A stretch of 64,000 nt of DNA from Spirosoma pollinicola (GTDB lineage Bacteria > Bacteroidota > Bacteroidia > Cytophagales > Spirosomataceae). Each line of letters opens with the position of its first letter. Within the stretch, counting starts at the first letter, position 1. The notes beneath the pieces were generated by a model. That model was not told where the DNA came from. It was given only the letters and a program-made list of their open reading frames with translations, and did no database searches. This document shows, one piece after another, positions 1-8,715 of the stretch. The stretch covers positions 124,001 to 188,000 of the forward strand of contig NZ_CP025096.1 of assembly GCF_002831565.1 (NCBI RefSeq), read 5' to 3'. Made by a program: the position numbers and the translations under genes.

Positions 1-1
1 A

Positions 2-475
2 GTTTCTAATCCAGCCCTGCGGGACAACTTCAGAAATGCCAGCCTGTTAGTTATTGAGGACAATCCTGATCATGGAAAACTAATTAAGGATTCGATCGCT
101 CAGTGTTTACCCGAAGTGAAAATCGCGCTGGTCTCCTCCGAAGCAGAAGCCCTTTCCTTTTTGAACCAGTGCCTCACCGAAGAATGGAATTATCCAAAGC
201 TAATTTTACTGGATCTGTACTTGCCAGAACCCCAGCATGGCTGGCACTTGCTGAATCAAATTAAAGCGATGCCAGCCGCGATGGGTAAAATTCCGGTCGT
301 ACTGCTGAGTCAATCAAACAATCAGGCTGATATTGCCGAAGCCTACCAGCGTGGTTGCTCCTCATATCTGGTTAAACCCCGACTGGCCGCCGACTGGCTT
401 CGCTATTTTCAAAGCCTGCGTACCTACTGGTGGGAAACCGTTACCCTACCCAAGGTTGAGATTTCTCTGTTTTAG
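2..475 (+). CDS. Response regulator receiver-domain protein (5' end outside window)
   Basis: A single receiver (CheY/Rcp1-type) domain. The reading frame is open from the first bases of the window, so the true start lies at or before the left edge; a GTG at 116 would cut off the first beta strand and is not the start. The acidic pair is in VIEDN, the phospho-acceptor Asp is in LLDLYLPE, the Ser/Thr switch is in VVLLSQS and the conserved Lys is in SYLVKP, so the domain looks competent for phosphorylation. No output domain follows, so it probably signals by protein contact. It converges with the LytTR gene at 484, with only 8 bases between the stops. Confidence 0.85.
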   Translation, partial: VSNPALRDNFRNASLLVIEDNPDHGKLIKDSIAQCLPEVKIALVSSEAEALSFLNQCLTEEWNYPKLILLDLYLPEPQHGWHLLNQIKAMPAAMGKIPVVLLSQSNNQADIAEAYQRGCSSYLVKPRLAADWLRYFQSLRTYWWETVTLPKVEISLF

Positions 476-483
476 TCAACTGG

Positions 484-1266
484 CTAAGCGGCTAATTGAA
501 CAACCATCAACCAGTAATCCAGTAGCTGGTCGAGTGTTTGAACCAATAACGATGGGTCGTTCGGGACGACCACCACAGAATTGGCGTCGAGCAGATACGC
601 CTGCATCATGTTTTCTCCCGGTGGTATCATATAAATTACCGGAATGGCCCGCAACCGGGTATGCGCCTTGAGTCGTTGCAGAGTCAAAATACTATCGGCC
701 CGATCGAGTCGTGAATCAATCAGAATTAGTGCGGGCCAGTCGGCAGGAGAACTAAGCAGTAGCGCGGAGGCTAGTTCTGCTCCAGCACCGGTGGACTGCA
801 ACATATAAGGCACATCCAGTTTATGGAGGCATTGCCGGGTTAACAACAACATATCACCGCACATGATCACCTGTACCCGCAGCGGTGCAACAACTTCCTG
901 CGCCAAATCAGGTGGACTGGCTACCGACGATTCCATAAAATCAACGGTGGCTTCAGTGGTTTGTAATAACTGAGCCACTGCTCTCCATCGCCGTCGGCTC
1001 ACCGGCAGTTCGGTGCCATCCACCAACCGGACCAATCCGGCCATTTTGGGCCGGGGAGGCTGGTGAACACTGGCAACACAAGCCGGATTAATAAGAGCTG
1101 TTTTATGAATGCGGATAAACGTTGGTAGCCGTTCTTCAAAATAAACTAAGGGTTTAGCCAGTAAGCGTCGTTCGCCATTTCGAAATTTGAGCCAGGCATA
1201 GTTATCGGCCCCAATGAAATAGGCCAGTAAAGATGGCTGTTCGAGAAGTTGGTGAATGAGTAGCAC
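484..1266 (-). CDS. LytTR DNA-binding protein with C-terminal pseudo-receiver domain
   Basis: Residues 1-105 match a LytTR DNA-binding domain (FIRIHKTALINP, then the VDGTELPVSRRRW strand-helix end). Residues 130-255 look like a receiver domain, with an Asp at 184 in LILIDSRLD. Usual LytTR regulators have the receiver first; here the order is reversed. The acidic pair is lost (VIMCGD in place of V-E/D-D) and the conserved Lys is replaced by Val (VVVVP), so normal phosphotransfer is doubtful although Asp184 remains. It is the last gene of a minus-strand group after a histidine kinase and a receiver protein, which suggests it is the transcriptional output of that set. Direct targets cannot be read from the sequence. 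Confidence 0.8.
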   Translation of the reverse strand: MLLIHQLLEQPSLLAYFIGADNYAWLKFRNGERRLLAKPLVYFEERLPTFIRIHKTALINPACVASVHQPPRPKMAGLVRLVDGTELPVSRRRWRAVAQLLQTTEATVDFMESSVASPPDLAQEVVAPLRVQVIMCGDMLLLTRQCLHKLDVPYMLQSTGAGAELASALLLSSPADWPALILIDSRLDRADSILTLQRLKAHTRLRAIPVIYMIPPGENMMQAYLLDANSVVVVPNDPSLLVQTLDQLLDYWLMVVQLAA

Positions 1267-1329
1267 GATCGTTTTGGTTTTACTTTAGATGAGCAGCAGA
1301 TGAAAATTCCGGTCAGTTTTCCAGCTGCA

Positions 1330-1743
1330 TCAAGGAACTATGCCGCTCCTTGTATCGACCCAGTAGGCACAGACCTGTTTGAATAGCTTCTTCATCGCAT
1401 CGATATTCATGGGTTTTGCCAGACAGGAATTTGCTCCGGCCTGGTAACACGCCTGAATTTCGCCTTCTGCGGTTTCACTGGTTATCATCACCACCGGAAT
1501 CGGTTTCCAGTCTTGTCTGGCCTTGAGTTGTTGTAAGGTCTGTTGCCCACTCATTTCCGGCATATGCAGATCGAGCAATAATAAAGATGGCCGTTCCGGA
1601 TTCGTTTGCAGGCTATTCAGCAGTGTCTCACCGCTTGAAAACAATAAAACTGCATACTCAGGCAGGAATTCAACAAACACGTACTGAACCAGATGCAGGT
1701 AATCTGCTTCGTTATCGGTTACGTAAATTAATGGCTTATTCAT
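1330..1743 (-). CDS. Stand-alone response regulator receiver protein
   Basis: A 137-residue receiver-only protein. Predicted phospho-acceptor is Asp58 in LLLLDLHMPEMSG, the switch residue is Thr88 in VVMITSE, and the conserved Lys is 110 in CLAKP; the N-terminal acidic site is VTDNEAD, where only one of the two usual acidic residues is at the standard place. It sits 62 bases downstream of a histidine kinase gene in the same orientation and upstream of the LytTR/pseudo-receiver gene, so it likely takes phosphate from that kinase. The C-terminal AYWVDT tail resembles the tail of the receiver protein at 2-475, which suggests the two are paralogues. Confidence 0.85.
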   Translation of the reverse strand: MNKPLIYVTDNEADYLHLVQYVFVEFLPEYAVLLFSSGETLLNSLQTNPERPSLLLLDLHMPEMSGQQTLQQLKARQDWKPIPVVMITSETAEGEIQACYQAGANSCLAKPMNIDAMKKLFKQVCAYWVDTRSGIVP

Positions 1744-1805
1744 GCAAACTTATCGGTTTTACCAGGTGCAAAACAGGTTGAATCCAGTAGGTAGAGTTTG
1801 ATTTT

Positions 1806-3119
1806 TTAACCCGCTGCCTGTGCATGGTTATACAACATTGGCAACCGGATACGGAATAAGGTGCCCCTGCCGGTAATACTTTCGATCTCCAGATTAGCAC
1901 TCAACAGTTCGCATAATCGCTTCACTATCTGCAACCCAATTCCTTCGCCCTGTTTTGTCTTATGGCTCAGCTCACTCAGTTGTTCAATCGGCGGAATGAT
2001 TGGCACATTGGTCGGCAAAACACTTACCGGCTCTGCTGCATCGACAGATAATACACTGGTTGCTTCGACGGTTGGCTTGAGTTGATCACCGAAAACACCG
2101 GCTAATGTGGCGGGCAAACCCGGTCCTGAATCCTGAACACTCACGATCCAGCGGACTTCATTCTCCAGTGCCCACGAAATCGAAATGAATCCGTCCGATG
2201 TGTATTTCAAGGCGTTCAGCAGTAGATTCTGTATAATTCGCTGTAGTTTAACGGGATCGGTTTCAACAAGCAGGGAAGCTGGCCCTTCGGCCCGAAGTAT
2301 TAGTTTTCGCTCGGCTGCAAGTGTCTGCCCACCCCGGATCATATCATGCAGGAAGGGCGCAACGTCTATCTGCTCGATCTGTAGTTTTTCTTCACCCGCT
2401 TCCAATCGGGAGAGGTCCATCAAATTCGTCAGCATCACCTCCACGTTGGCCAGATTACGGTTTAGCATATCCAGATACTGCACCCGCTGGTCTTCAGATA
2501 ACCCCTCCAGCTTCAGCATATAAGCCGCTCCATTAATAATGCCCAATCCCCCTTGCAGGTCGTGGGCCGATGCACGCAGCATCGTACTCCGCTCCTGAGA
2601 CAGGGTGGTCATTTTCTCCACAACCTGCTGAAGAGTAGCCGACCGCTGAACGGCTTCCAGCCGTTGCAGTTCATCATACTTAACAACGCTTCCCTCCATA
2701 GCTTCCTGCATGATGAGGGAAATCTGCTGGGTAACATTCAGTAAGAGTTGAGCATCTGTCTGAGGGAAAAGGCTCTGAAAACGCCTAAGCTCGCTGTACA
2801 GAATTTGGGTTAAGTGGGCAACTTCCCGCATGGTATCGATCAACGACAGCGATTTTTGCCAGCGATGCAGACCATGCGCCTGGGCTGTCAGCGCAGGATC
2901 AACCTGGGGGGCTTTTCCCAGCAGTCGTGCTTCCAGAATATCTAAAATCAGCGGAAGCAAATTATTAAATTCTTCACGGCTCAATGAAAAGGCTTTGGTT
3001 AATGTGGTATCCTCAAGGCAAGCCGTTCGCCAGTTGTTCAGGATGGTTTCCCGTTGCGCAAATAAATAGGCGACAATGGCCATTAAGGGTTGAGGGCTGT
3101 CAGAAGAAGAAGGTGCCAT
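1806..3119 (-). CDS. Soluble histidine kinase with RsbRD-type N-terminal domain
   Basis: 437 residues, no signal peptide or membrane span. Residues about 10-150 are all-helical and resemble the RsbRD N-terminal (RsbT co-antagonist) domain often found before kinase cores. The H-box is around His186 in SAHDLQGG, a variant of the usual SHELRTP. The ATPase domain shows the N box (LLLNALKYTSDG), G1 (VQDSGPGLP) and G2 (GEGIGLQIVKRL). Between G1 and G2 there is an unusually long Pro/Val-rich insertion in the ATP lid of about 45 residues. It heads a minus-strand group with a receiver protein and a LytTR protein and probably senses an intracellular signal. Confidence 0.85.
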   Translation of the reverse strand: MAPSSSDSPQPLMAIVAYLFAQRETILNNWRTACLEDTTLTKAFSLSREEFNNLLPLILDILEARLLGKAPQVDPALTAQAHGLHRWQKSLSLIDTMREVAHLTQILYSELRRFQSLFPQTDAQLLLNVTQQISLIMQEAMEGSVVKYDELQRLEAVQRSATLQQVVEKMTTLSQERSTMLRASAHDLQGGLGIINGAAYMLKLEGLSEDQRVQYLDMLNRNLANVEVMLTNLMDLSRLEAGEEKLQIEQIDVAPFLHDMIRGGQTLAAERKLILRAEGPASLLVETDPVKLQRIIQNLLLNALKYTSDGFISISWALENEVRWIVSVQDSGPGLPATLAGVFGDQLKPTVEATSVLSVDAAEPVSVLPTNVPIIPPIEQLSELSHKTKQGEGIGLQIVKRLCELLSANLEIESITGRGTLFRIRLPMLYNHAQAAG

Positions 3120-3431
3120 ACTATAAATTGATGTATAAACGACCGATGGCGAAGAGGGCGAAAAACGCCCTGCCTTATAAACATCCTACAGGCCCTTAAT
3201 CACCTTATTCTATCAACTGTTGTGAGGTAGTGGTTCCGGCCAGGCCAATTAGCATGGGCAAAGACCAACCTGTACCGTTCCCTTACTTCCGTTCTCTCAG
3301 TGGCGATACATCGTGTATGGGTGGGTTAAGATTACCTGAAGCATACTCCAGCAGTAATCAGATTATTAGCCGTAAAAACGAACTATTGATTACACGGAGT
3401 GATCAAGGCGCTTTTTAACACGTAAACGCAT
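3120..3431. other. Intergenic region between divergent genes, no gene seen
   Basis: This 312-base spacer separates the histidine kinase (minus) from the gene at 3432 (plus), so it should hold both promoters. A 62-residue open frame at 3230-3418 has no recognisable features. I found no convincing TAnnTTTG box or RNA structure beyond a short GC-rich hairpin (gggcg-aaaa-cgccc) near 3155-3168. Confidence 0.4.
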
Positions 3432-4037
3432 ATGAAACTCAAAGCTGTTGTTGGGCAGATTCAACACGAAAGTAAACTCATACAGGGCGAGGCCAGCAGG
3501 GATATAATCTATGAAAGTCATCATACCTATCCCGACGAATCGGCGGCTGGGAAAGCCTTTACCAATTCGATAGCCAAGCTGCTCAATGTGAACAAATGGA
3601 CGGATTTGTCCAGCCTTTCCGCCGATTTCGCGTTGTATGATCCAATTGGCAGGTCCAAACCCAATGGACCCGCCGAGATCGGGGATTTCATACAGATCAA
3701 ATTACCCGGTCCGATGCCGGAAAACTGGGTTCGGGTCATTCATGGGCAGTCAAGAGATACACTAGCCGAGTTTACCGTTCAGCCCTGCCCGGACCCAATG
3801 GCCAATAAACCCGATCAGATCGAGCATTTTTTTGCGGAGCAGGCCCGCAGTACTTTCCGGGTCGAGGTATCCGGTTGTACAATCAGCGCGTATGAAATTG
3901 GCCGGCATGAATCCATCAATAATCAACAACCCCAGGCCGGTGAGCGTGGGGTTATCAACACGATCATCGCCGAAGCGGGTTGGCTTTTCTACCAGAAAAT
4001 TCAGTGGAAACTCCTGACCGATTATCTGGTAGAATAG
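3432..4037 (+). CDS. Hypothetical protein, 201 residues
   Basis: I do not recognise the family. The protein is cytoplasmic by appearance (no signal peptide, no membrane span), of mixed alpha/beta composition, with two proline-rich turns (IKLPGPMPENW and VQPCPDPMANKPD) and two Cys residues. The start ATG is preceded by an AT-rich stretch and fits codon use. The next gene begins 41 bases downstream on the same strand, so the two are probably co-transcribed; the downstream 758-residue protein is equally uncharacterised, giving no functional hint. Confidence 0.6.
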   Translation: MKLKAVVGQIQHESKLIQGEASRDIIYESHHTYPDESAAGKAFTNSIAKLLNVNKWTDLSSLSADFALYDPIGRSKPNGPAEIGDFIQIKLPGPMPENWVRVIHGQSRDTLAEFTVQPCPDPMANKPDQIEHFFAEQARSTFRVEVSGCTISAYEIGRHESINNQQPQAGERGVINTIIAEAGWLFYQKIQWKLLTDYLVE

Positions 4038-4078
4038 CCAAAGCTCATTTATCTACAGGCGATTTCACGTAACGACCT

Positions 4079-6355
4079 ATGGAAACCAAATCGTACAACA
4101 GTCCGACTTACTGGCAATCTTTTACCAAAACAGACGAGACGTCCCAGTGGGTAGCGGGCCTTGATGAACAACTGAAACACGCCACGCATCGCACGAAGCT
4201 CCCCCTGCAACTCAAAAAAGGTCAGCTTACCGTTTGTCTGACAGATACGTCGTTCTGGCTCATTTACTCGTTCGATACAGCCGGTCATCTGGCAATCCGC
4301 ACCTGCTTCGACCCCCAGTCGATCAAGGGCTATACAGTAGGCAAATCGACTAAGAACAAAGTAAACTATCAGGTTGAAGGAGCACTAGGTCAGTTTACCG
4401 TTACCATCGAACTCCCGGAGGGTGAGACTCCCCTACTTCGCTATACGACCACATTGGTAGCCGGGCAGCCATTCACCATTCAGGCATTTCCCCGGGATGT
4501 ATATGTGTTGGATAAAGACTATAAGCCTACCACCACGCAGGGTATGGTATATGTTACCCAGAGTGGGCCAACCTCTGGCCTGGCTTATCTGTCTGTAACG
4601 AAACCACGGGAAGGCTCTCTACTCTATTTTCAAAATCTGACGGCTCTCAATGATTTCTGTCAGACGACCCAAACCGATCCGTCGGGTACAGTAAGTGTCA
4701 AATGGCCGGAGATAGGATTTGCCTTACCCACAACTGAAAAACCCCTACCCGCCGGAAAAGAAATTACGCTTTCAGACGCCTTTCTTTTTATTAGCGACCT
4801 AATTCCCGAAAGCGAATTTGACGCTGCGGATCAGTTTCTGAAGGCAATGGCCGGTATCTATCCCCTGTTGCCCAAGCCGGAGATTCAGTATTATCACTGG
4901 CCCAAAGCCGCCGAACAAACGATCGAAGCCCTGGCTGAATCGGCCAACTGCGGACGCATGATCCAGAAAAAATACTACCTCAATGCTTATGTGGACGCAG
5001 TAAAAAAACCACCCGAAAGCATGGTGCAACTGGCCATTCTGGTGCCGCTCTGGGAATACCAACGCTGGGCAGAGCAAGCGGTGCCACTGGTCGAGAGCCT
5101 GCAGCAGAACTTACCTTCGTTTTACAATGCGAAACAGCAAACATTCATGCGCTGGTTGCCCGCCGGGACGTTTGCCGAGGATAAGGAAAGCCGTAGCGAG
5201 GAACAGGACCCCCTTAAAATAGACTCCTGGTATCTGTTGCATACGCTGATGAATCTGGGCCGTCTGGCCGATCAGGGCAATATGCAGGCCAAAGATTTGC
5301 TGTTTAACTCACTGGAATTTGTCATAAAAGCAGCGCACCACTTTGCTTATGACTGGCCAGTATTCTATAATATACGAACGCTGGAGGTTGTCAAGGCTGA
5401 AACCGATAGCGGAAAAGGGGGTGAACTGGATGTGGCCGGGTTGTACACCCACGTGATGATTCAGGCCTATGAGTTTACGAAGGAGCAACGGTATCTGGAC
5501 GAAGCCATAGTCTCCGCAGAACGGCTCCGGGGCAAAGGTTTCGAACTCCTGTACCAGAGTAATATCACGATTATGAGTGCGCTGACATTAGCCAAACTCT
5601 GGAAAATTACGGAAAACCGGTTGTACTTCGATCTCAGTCGGCTTGGGGTTGCCAATGTCATTGCCCGGCTGTGGATCTGGGATTGCCGGTTCGGTTTTGG
5701 CCAGCAGCGAAACACCTTTATGGGCGTTGCCCCCCTGCGCGATGCTCCCTATCTGGCCGCCTATGAAGAAGGTGAGATTGTAGCCACCATGATCAATTAC
5801 ATCAAGGAAGTAGGACGGGATGTTCCTGACTCGATCCGGATGTTCTTTTCAGAATACACAAAATATCTTCTGCACCGGGGCCGCTATTATTTCCCGTCGG
5901 AACTAGCCGCTGATTCTGTTTGCCAATCGCCCAAAGAAGGGCGCATTCTGGTAGACCTGCCCATTCCTCTTGAAGATATGCCAACGGGCTGGAAACAGGC
6001 TGGCGCCGTTGGACAGGAGGTTTACGGCGGGGCACTAGCGTATATCCTGGCCACCTACACGTATAAGCGGTTTGAAAACGTACCCGTGATCATTTACTGT
6101 AATTATCCCATTTATCAGTCGGAATACCAGCTTACAGGAAAAAACAGCGGTTATGTCATTTTGCGGCTGAGCGGTACGGCCGACTATACCTGCTGCATAC
6201 GTCTTCTGGCGAAGGGTCGGCAACTACCCAGTGTGCAGCTTCTGGACGAAGATGATACCACCAGCGAACCATTGAACCCCATAGAAACGGATAAACACTA
6301 TCAGGAATATAAGGTCAGGGGCAACCTCCGACTACGGGTGGAGTGGACGAACTAA
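4079..6355 (+). CDS. Large cytoplasmic protein, possible six-hairpin (alpha/alpha) fold
   Basis: 758 residues without signal peptide. Residues 1 to about 250 are beta-rich (alternating Thr/Val/aromatic strands such as QFTVTIELPEG and FTIQAFPRDVYV); residues about 260-640 are a run of amphipathic helices with aromatic-rich loops (SWYLLHTLMNLGRL, GLYTHVMIQAYEFTKEQRYL, TIMSALTLAKLWKI) that resembles the six-hairpin glycosidase / isoprenoid-cyclase-like toroid; the last ~100 residues return to beta strands. This layout recalls carbohydrate-active enzymes with a beta-sandwich before an (alpha/alpha)6 barrel, but I see no diagnostic catalytic motif, so function is unassigned. It follows an unassigned 201-residue gene by 41 bases. 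Confidence 0.65.
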   Translation: METKSYNSPTYWQSFTKTDETSQWVAGLDEQLKHATHRTKLPLQLKKGQLTVCLTDTSFWLIYSFDTAGHLAIRTCFDPQSIKGYTVGKSTKNKVNYQVEGALGQFTVTIELPEGETPLLRYTTTLVAGQPFTIQAFPRDVYVLDKDYKPTTTQGMVYVTQSGPTSGLAYLSVTKPREGSLLYFQNLTALNDFCQTTQTDPSGTVSVKWPEIGFALPTTEKPLPAGKEITLSDAFLFISDLIPESEFDAADQFLKAMAGIYPLLPKPEIQYYHWPKAAEQTIEALAESANCGRMIQKKYYLNAYVDAVKKPPESMVQLAILVPLWEYQRWAEQAVPLVESLQQNLPSFYNAKQQTFMRWLPAGTFAEDKESRSEEQDPLKIDSWYLLHTLMNLGRLADQGNMQAKDLLFNSLEFVIKAAHHFAYDWPVFYNIRTLEVVKAETDSGKGGELDVAGLYTHVMIQAYEFTKEQRYLDEAIVSAERLRGKGFELLYQSNITIMSALTLAKLWKITENRLYFDLSRLGVANVIARLWIWDCRFGFGQQRNTFMGVAPLRDAPYLAAYEEGEIVATMINYIKEVGRDVPDSIRMFFSEYTKYLLHRGRYYFPSELAADSVCQSPKEGRILVDLPIPLEDMPTGWKQAGAVGQEVYGGALAYILATYTYKRFENVPVIIYCNYPIYQSEYQLTGKNSGYVILRLSGTADYTCCIRLLAKGRQLPSVQLLDEDDTTSEPLNPIETDKHYQEYKVRGNLRLRVEWTN

Positions 6356-6406
6356 CAACTGGTTAACCAGCCTGACGGGAAGTTCACTCATGATCATGAG
6401 TAAAAA

Positions 6407-6479
6407 AAGTCGTTTTCCTATACCAATACGGGTGGTAACATGATATGTTACCACCCGTATTGGTATAGGAAAACGACTT
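6407..6479. terminator. Perfect 35-bp inverted repeat, bidirectional terminator-like
   Basis: Arms 6407-6441 and 6445-6479 are exact reverse complements with a 3-base loop (gat). It fills the space between convergent genes ending at 6355 and 6484, with the right arm 4 bases from the stop of the DUF4142 gene. An A-run (6402-6408) precedes it, which reads as a U-run for minus-strand transcripts. The position fits a shared transcription terminator, but the stem is far longer than ordinary intrinsic terminators. Confidence 0.75.
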
Positions 6480-6483
6480 AGGC

Positions 6484-7113
6484 TTACAGCTTGGCCATAA
6501 TTTGCTTCGCTACGGTTAAATGGGTTTTTACCAGTGGGTGAGCAGCTCTGGCAACACCTTTCAAACTTGCGTCAGATGCTGTTGACTCCACTGTCGACAT
6601 AACCGTATCAAGTTTTTCATGGCCTTTCACGCCACTTTCGCTTACATACAGTCTATCAAACTCCGCTCCTGACATCCCCTGCATTTTTGTTACCATTGCC
6701 TGGGTGTCCGTATCGGGGGCCGAGGGCAGCGTGATACCTTTTGCCGAAGCAATTTCTGTTAGTTTAGCCGACAACCCAGTTTGCTCATCAACTTCGGCCT
6801 GTGCCAGTTGGCGAACTTCCTCGTTAGTAGCTTTTTGCACAGCCACTTTACTCACTTCCAGCTGCATCATACCGCCCTTAGCTACCTGCATCATCAAGCG
6901 TTGATCGGCATCGGAAAGCTTGGCTGCACTTGCCGTAACGGCCCCTACAGCCGCTGCCCCTTTTTTGTTCTGACGATCGAATTCTGCTTTACTTTCTTTG
7001 CCCACCTTTGTAGCTGCACCAGCAGACATGTTGCCATTATTTTGCTGGGCCAGAGAAGCGCCCGATACCCAGATGGCCAGTAGGAAACCCAATGAAATTG
7101 ACTGAATTTTCAT
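6484..7113 (-). CDS. DUF4142 family exported protein
   Basis: 209 residues. A signal peptide (MKIQSISLGFLLAIWVSGASLAQ) ends near residue 23, then a low-complexity Gln/Gly/Ala region, then a helical DUF4142 domain (about residues 65-205; DADQRLMMQVAKGGMMQLEV is its typical first helix). DUF4142 proteins are ferritin-like helical bundles of unknown activity, common in stress-related gene groups. It lies 33 bases downstream of a DUF892 ferritin-like gene on the same strand, so they probably share a transcript. A role in periplasmic stress protection is inference from context only. Confidence 0.85.
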   Translation of the reverse strand: MKIQSISLGFLLAIWVSGASLAQQNNGNMSAGAATKVGKESKAEFDRQNKKGAAAVGAVTASAAKLSDADQRLMMQVAKGGMMQLEVSKVAVQKATNEEVRQLAQAEVDEQTGLSAKLTEIASAKGITLPSAPDTDTQAMVTKMQGMSGAEFDRLYVSESGVKGHEKLDTVMSTVESTASDASLKGVARAAHPLVKTHLTVAKQIMAKL

Positions 7114-7146
7114 AACGTATTGCGTTGTTGATTTGATAAAATTTTA

Positions 7147-7671
7147 TTACTGCTGAACCGCTTTTTGATTGACCGAGCTCATAGCAATGTAGGTCAGTTT
7201 CTCATCGGCCGCTTTCTCTTCTTTCAAGGTAGTTTCCAGCAAATTGGCAACCTCCATCAGGCCCGTTTGCAGGGCCAGCGTTCGGGCCGTGCCGTAACTG
7301 GCAATTTCGTAATGCTCCATTTTCTGGGCAGCACCAATAATAGCGGCATCGGCCAGAGGACCGTCCTCCAGTTGATCCAGCAAGTCCTGTGCTTCGTCAA
7401 TAAGCCCTTGCATAGCCAGACAAACTTCACCATCCGGGTCAATTCCTATCTGGCGGGCAATCTGTTCCAGGCGGGTTACCTGACTTTCTGATTCGCGTTG
7501 ATGGACCTGCAAGGCCTGACGAAGTTGATCGCTCTGAACCCGCTGAACGAGTTGGGGCATCGCTTCCAGAGCCTGCTTTTCGGCCGAGTACATATCCTGA
7601 ATCGTGTGCTCAAAAAATTCATCCATTGTTTCCATACGTCGATTGTCAAGCTCATTTGTTCGCATTGACAT
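7147..7671 (-). CDS. DUF892 (YciF/YciE-type) ferritin-like protein
   Basis: The open frame runs up to 8016, but residues before MSMRTNEL have no family similarity and would overlap the divergent outer-membrane gene starting at 7907, so I place the start at 7671 (174 residues; an ATG at 7665 is also possible). This fits the usual length of about 165 residues. The domain begins at MDEFFEHTIQDMYSAEKQ, with the repeated Glu/His pattern of a four-helix ferritin-like bundle (MYSAEKQALEAMP, HQRESESQVTRLEQI, QKMEHYEIASYG). The family is linked to osmotic and oxidative stress. Next in the transcript is a DUF4142 gene. Confidence 0.85.
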   Translation of the reverse strand: MSMRTNELDNRRMETMDEFFEHTIQDMYSAEKQALEAMPQLVQRVQSDQLRQALQVHQRESESQVTRLEQIARQIGIDPDGEVCLAMQGLIDEAQDLLDQLEDGPLADAAIIGAAQKMEHYEIASYGTARTLALQTGLMEVANLLETTLKEEKAADEKLTYIAMSSVNQKAVQQ

Positions 7672-7906
7672 AGGAAGAACCTTGAATTTATAATTATAGC
7701 TTTCAATAAAACGCCTGATGTGAGGAAGTGGCCCTTTACTAAATGGGTCTACACACGGGACCGTTCCCTCACAGGAACGAAGCCTGCAATGTCCATTAAG
7801 AAAGGATAGATGTTGTCTCTCTAAAATTCTATCATCTGCTACAATTTCATGACGTACACATATACCCGACTTATAATGAAACGGGATAGAAAATCGATTC
7901 CCGGTA

Positions 7907-8638
7907 ATGTTGATTAATCGCCAGTTGAAAACCCTTTTGTTTCTTGTTGGACTAGCCTGCTGGAGCCTCAGTGTCTCCGCCCAGCAAACCATTTTTAGTG
8001 TTCCCTCGTCCGACATAACACCAACTGGAAAGATACTGGCTCAACAGCAGGTTGACATCAGTAACGAAGAGTTACGTTCGTCGACTACAGTCGATTATGG
8101 ACTGGGGCACGATTGGGAAATCGGATTTAATCTGTATAATCTGGATTACCTTCCGCAACAACGCACCTGGCAGCGGAACGATACTACCACCCAGATGCCC
8201 TATGCACCCTTGCTCCTTTTAAATGCGCAGAAAACAATTAAGCTAACCGAAAGCCTTCACCTGGGAATAGGCGGTCAAACCGGTTTAAATCTGTTCCCTA
8301 CCGAGCACAGTTCATGGATGGGCTGGGGCTATGTGAATCTGGGAGGCAGCTTTTTCAATGAGCATTATCAGACAGTAATCGGTGCTTATGCGGGTAACCA
8401 TCGCTATCTGGCCGATGGGGCAACGATGGGAATGCATCTGGGCATCGATGCGGGCATCTGGTATGAGAAACTGCACGTGCTGGGCGACTGGGCAACGGGC
8501 ACGCATGAATATGGCCAGTTGGTGCTCGGCCTCGAAGTATATTTGCAGAAACATCTGCCGCTGGCCCTTGCGTGGCGCCGATCCAATAGCGATGGCAGCC
8601 AGGGGGTGGTTATTCAATTGACCTATACCCCAAAATAG
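7907..8638 (+). CDS. Exported outer-membrane barrel-like protein
   Basis: 243 residues with a clear signal peptide ending near SVSAQQ (residue 27). The mature part is almost all alternating beta strands with Gly/aromatic turns (TTVDYGLGHDWEIGFNLYNL, LHLGIGGQTGLNLFP, YVNLGGSFFNEHYQTVIGAYAG), as in small outer-membrane barrels. No specific family recognised. The gene is divergent from the DUF892 gene, with 235 bases between them that should hold both promoters. Confidence 0.7.
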   Translation: MLINRQLKTLLFLVGLACWSLSVSAQQTIFSVPSSDITPTGKILAQQQVDISNEELRSSTTVDYGLGHDWEIGFNLYNLDYLPQQRTWQRNDTTTQMPYAPLLLLNAQKTIKLTESLHLGIGGQTGLNLFPTEHSSWMGWGYVNLGGSFFNEHYQTVIGAYAGNHRYLADGATMGMHLGIDAGIWYEKLHVLGDWATGTHEYGQLVLGLEVYLQKHLPLALAWRRSNSDGSQGVVIQLTYTPK

Positions 8639-8715
8639 TTTTTAGAAACCGCTCGATTGAACGCCAGTCTTCATGCTATACTGGGCTGGTGAATTCACGT
8701 TACCAGTACGTACCA

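Noticed and set aside
116..475. GTG at 116 as the start of the first receiver protein
   Set aside because: The upstream bases continue the receiver fold (VIEDN), so the gene is cut by the window edge.
3230..3418. 62-residue frame upstream of the 3432 gene
   Set aside because: No recognisable features, sits in a divergent promoter region.
7672..8016. Long N-terminal extension of the DUF892 gene
   Set aside because: The added residues have no family likeness and overlap the signal-peptide-bearing divergent gene starting at 7907.
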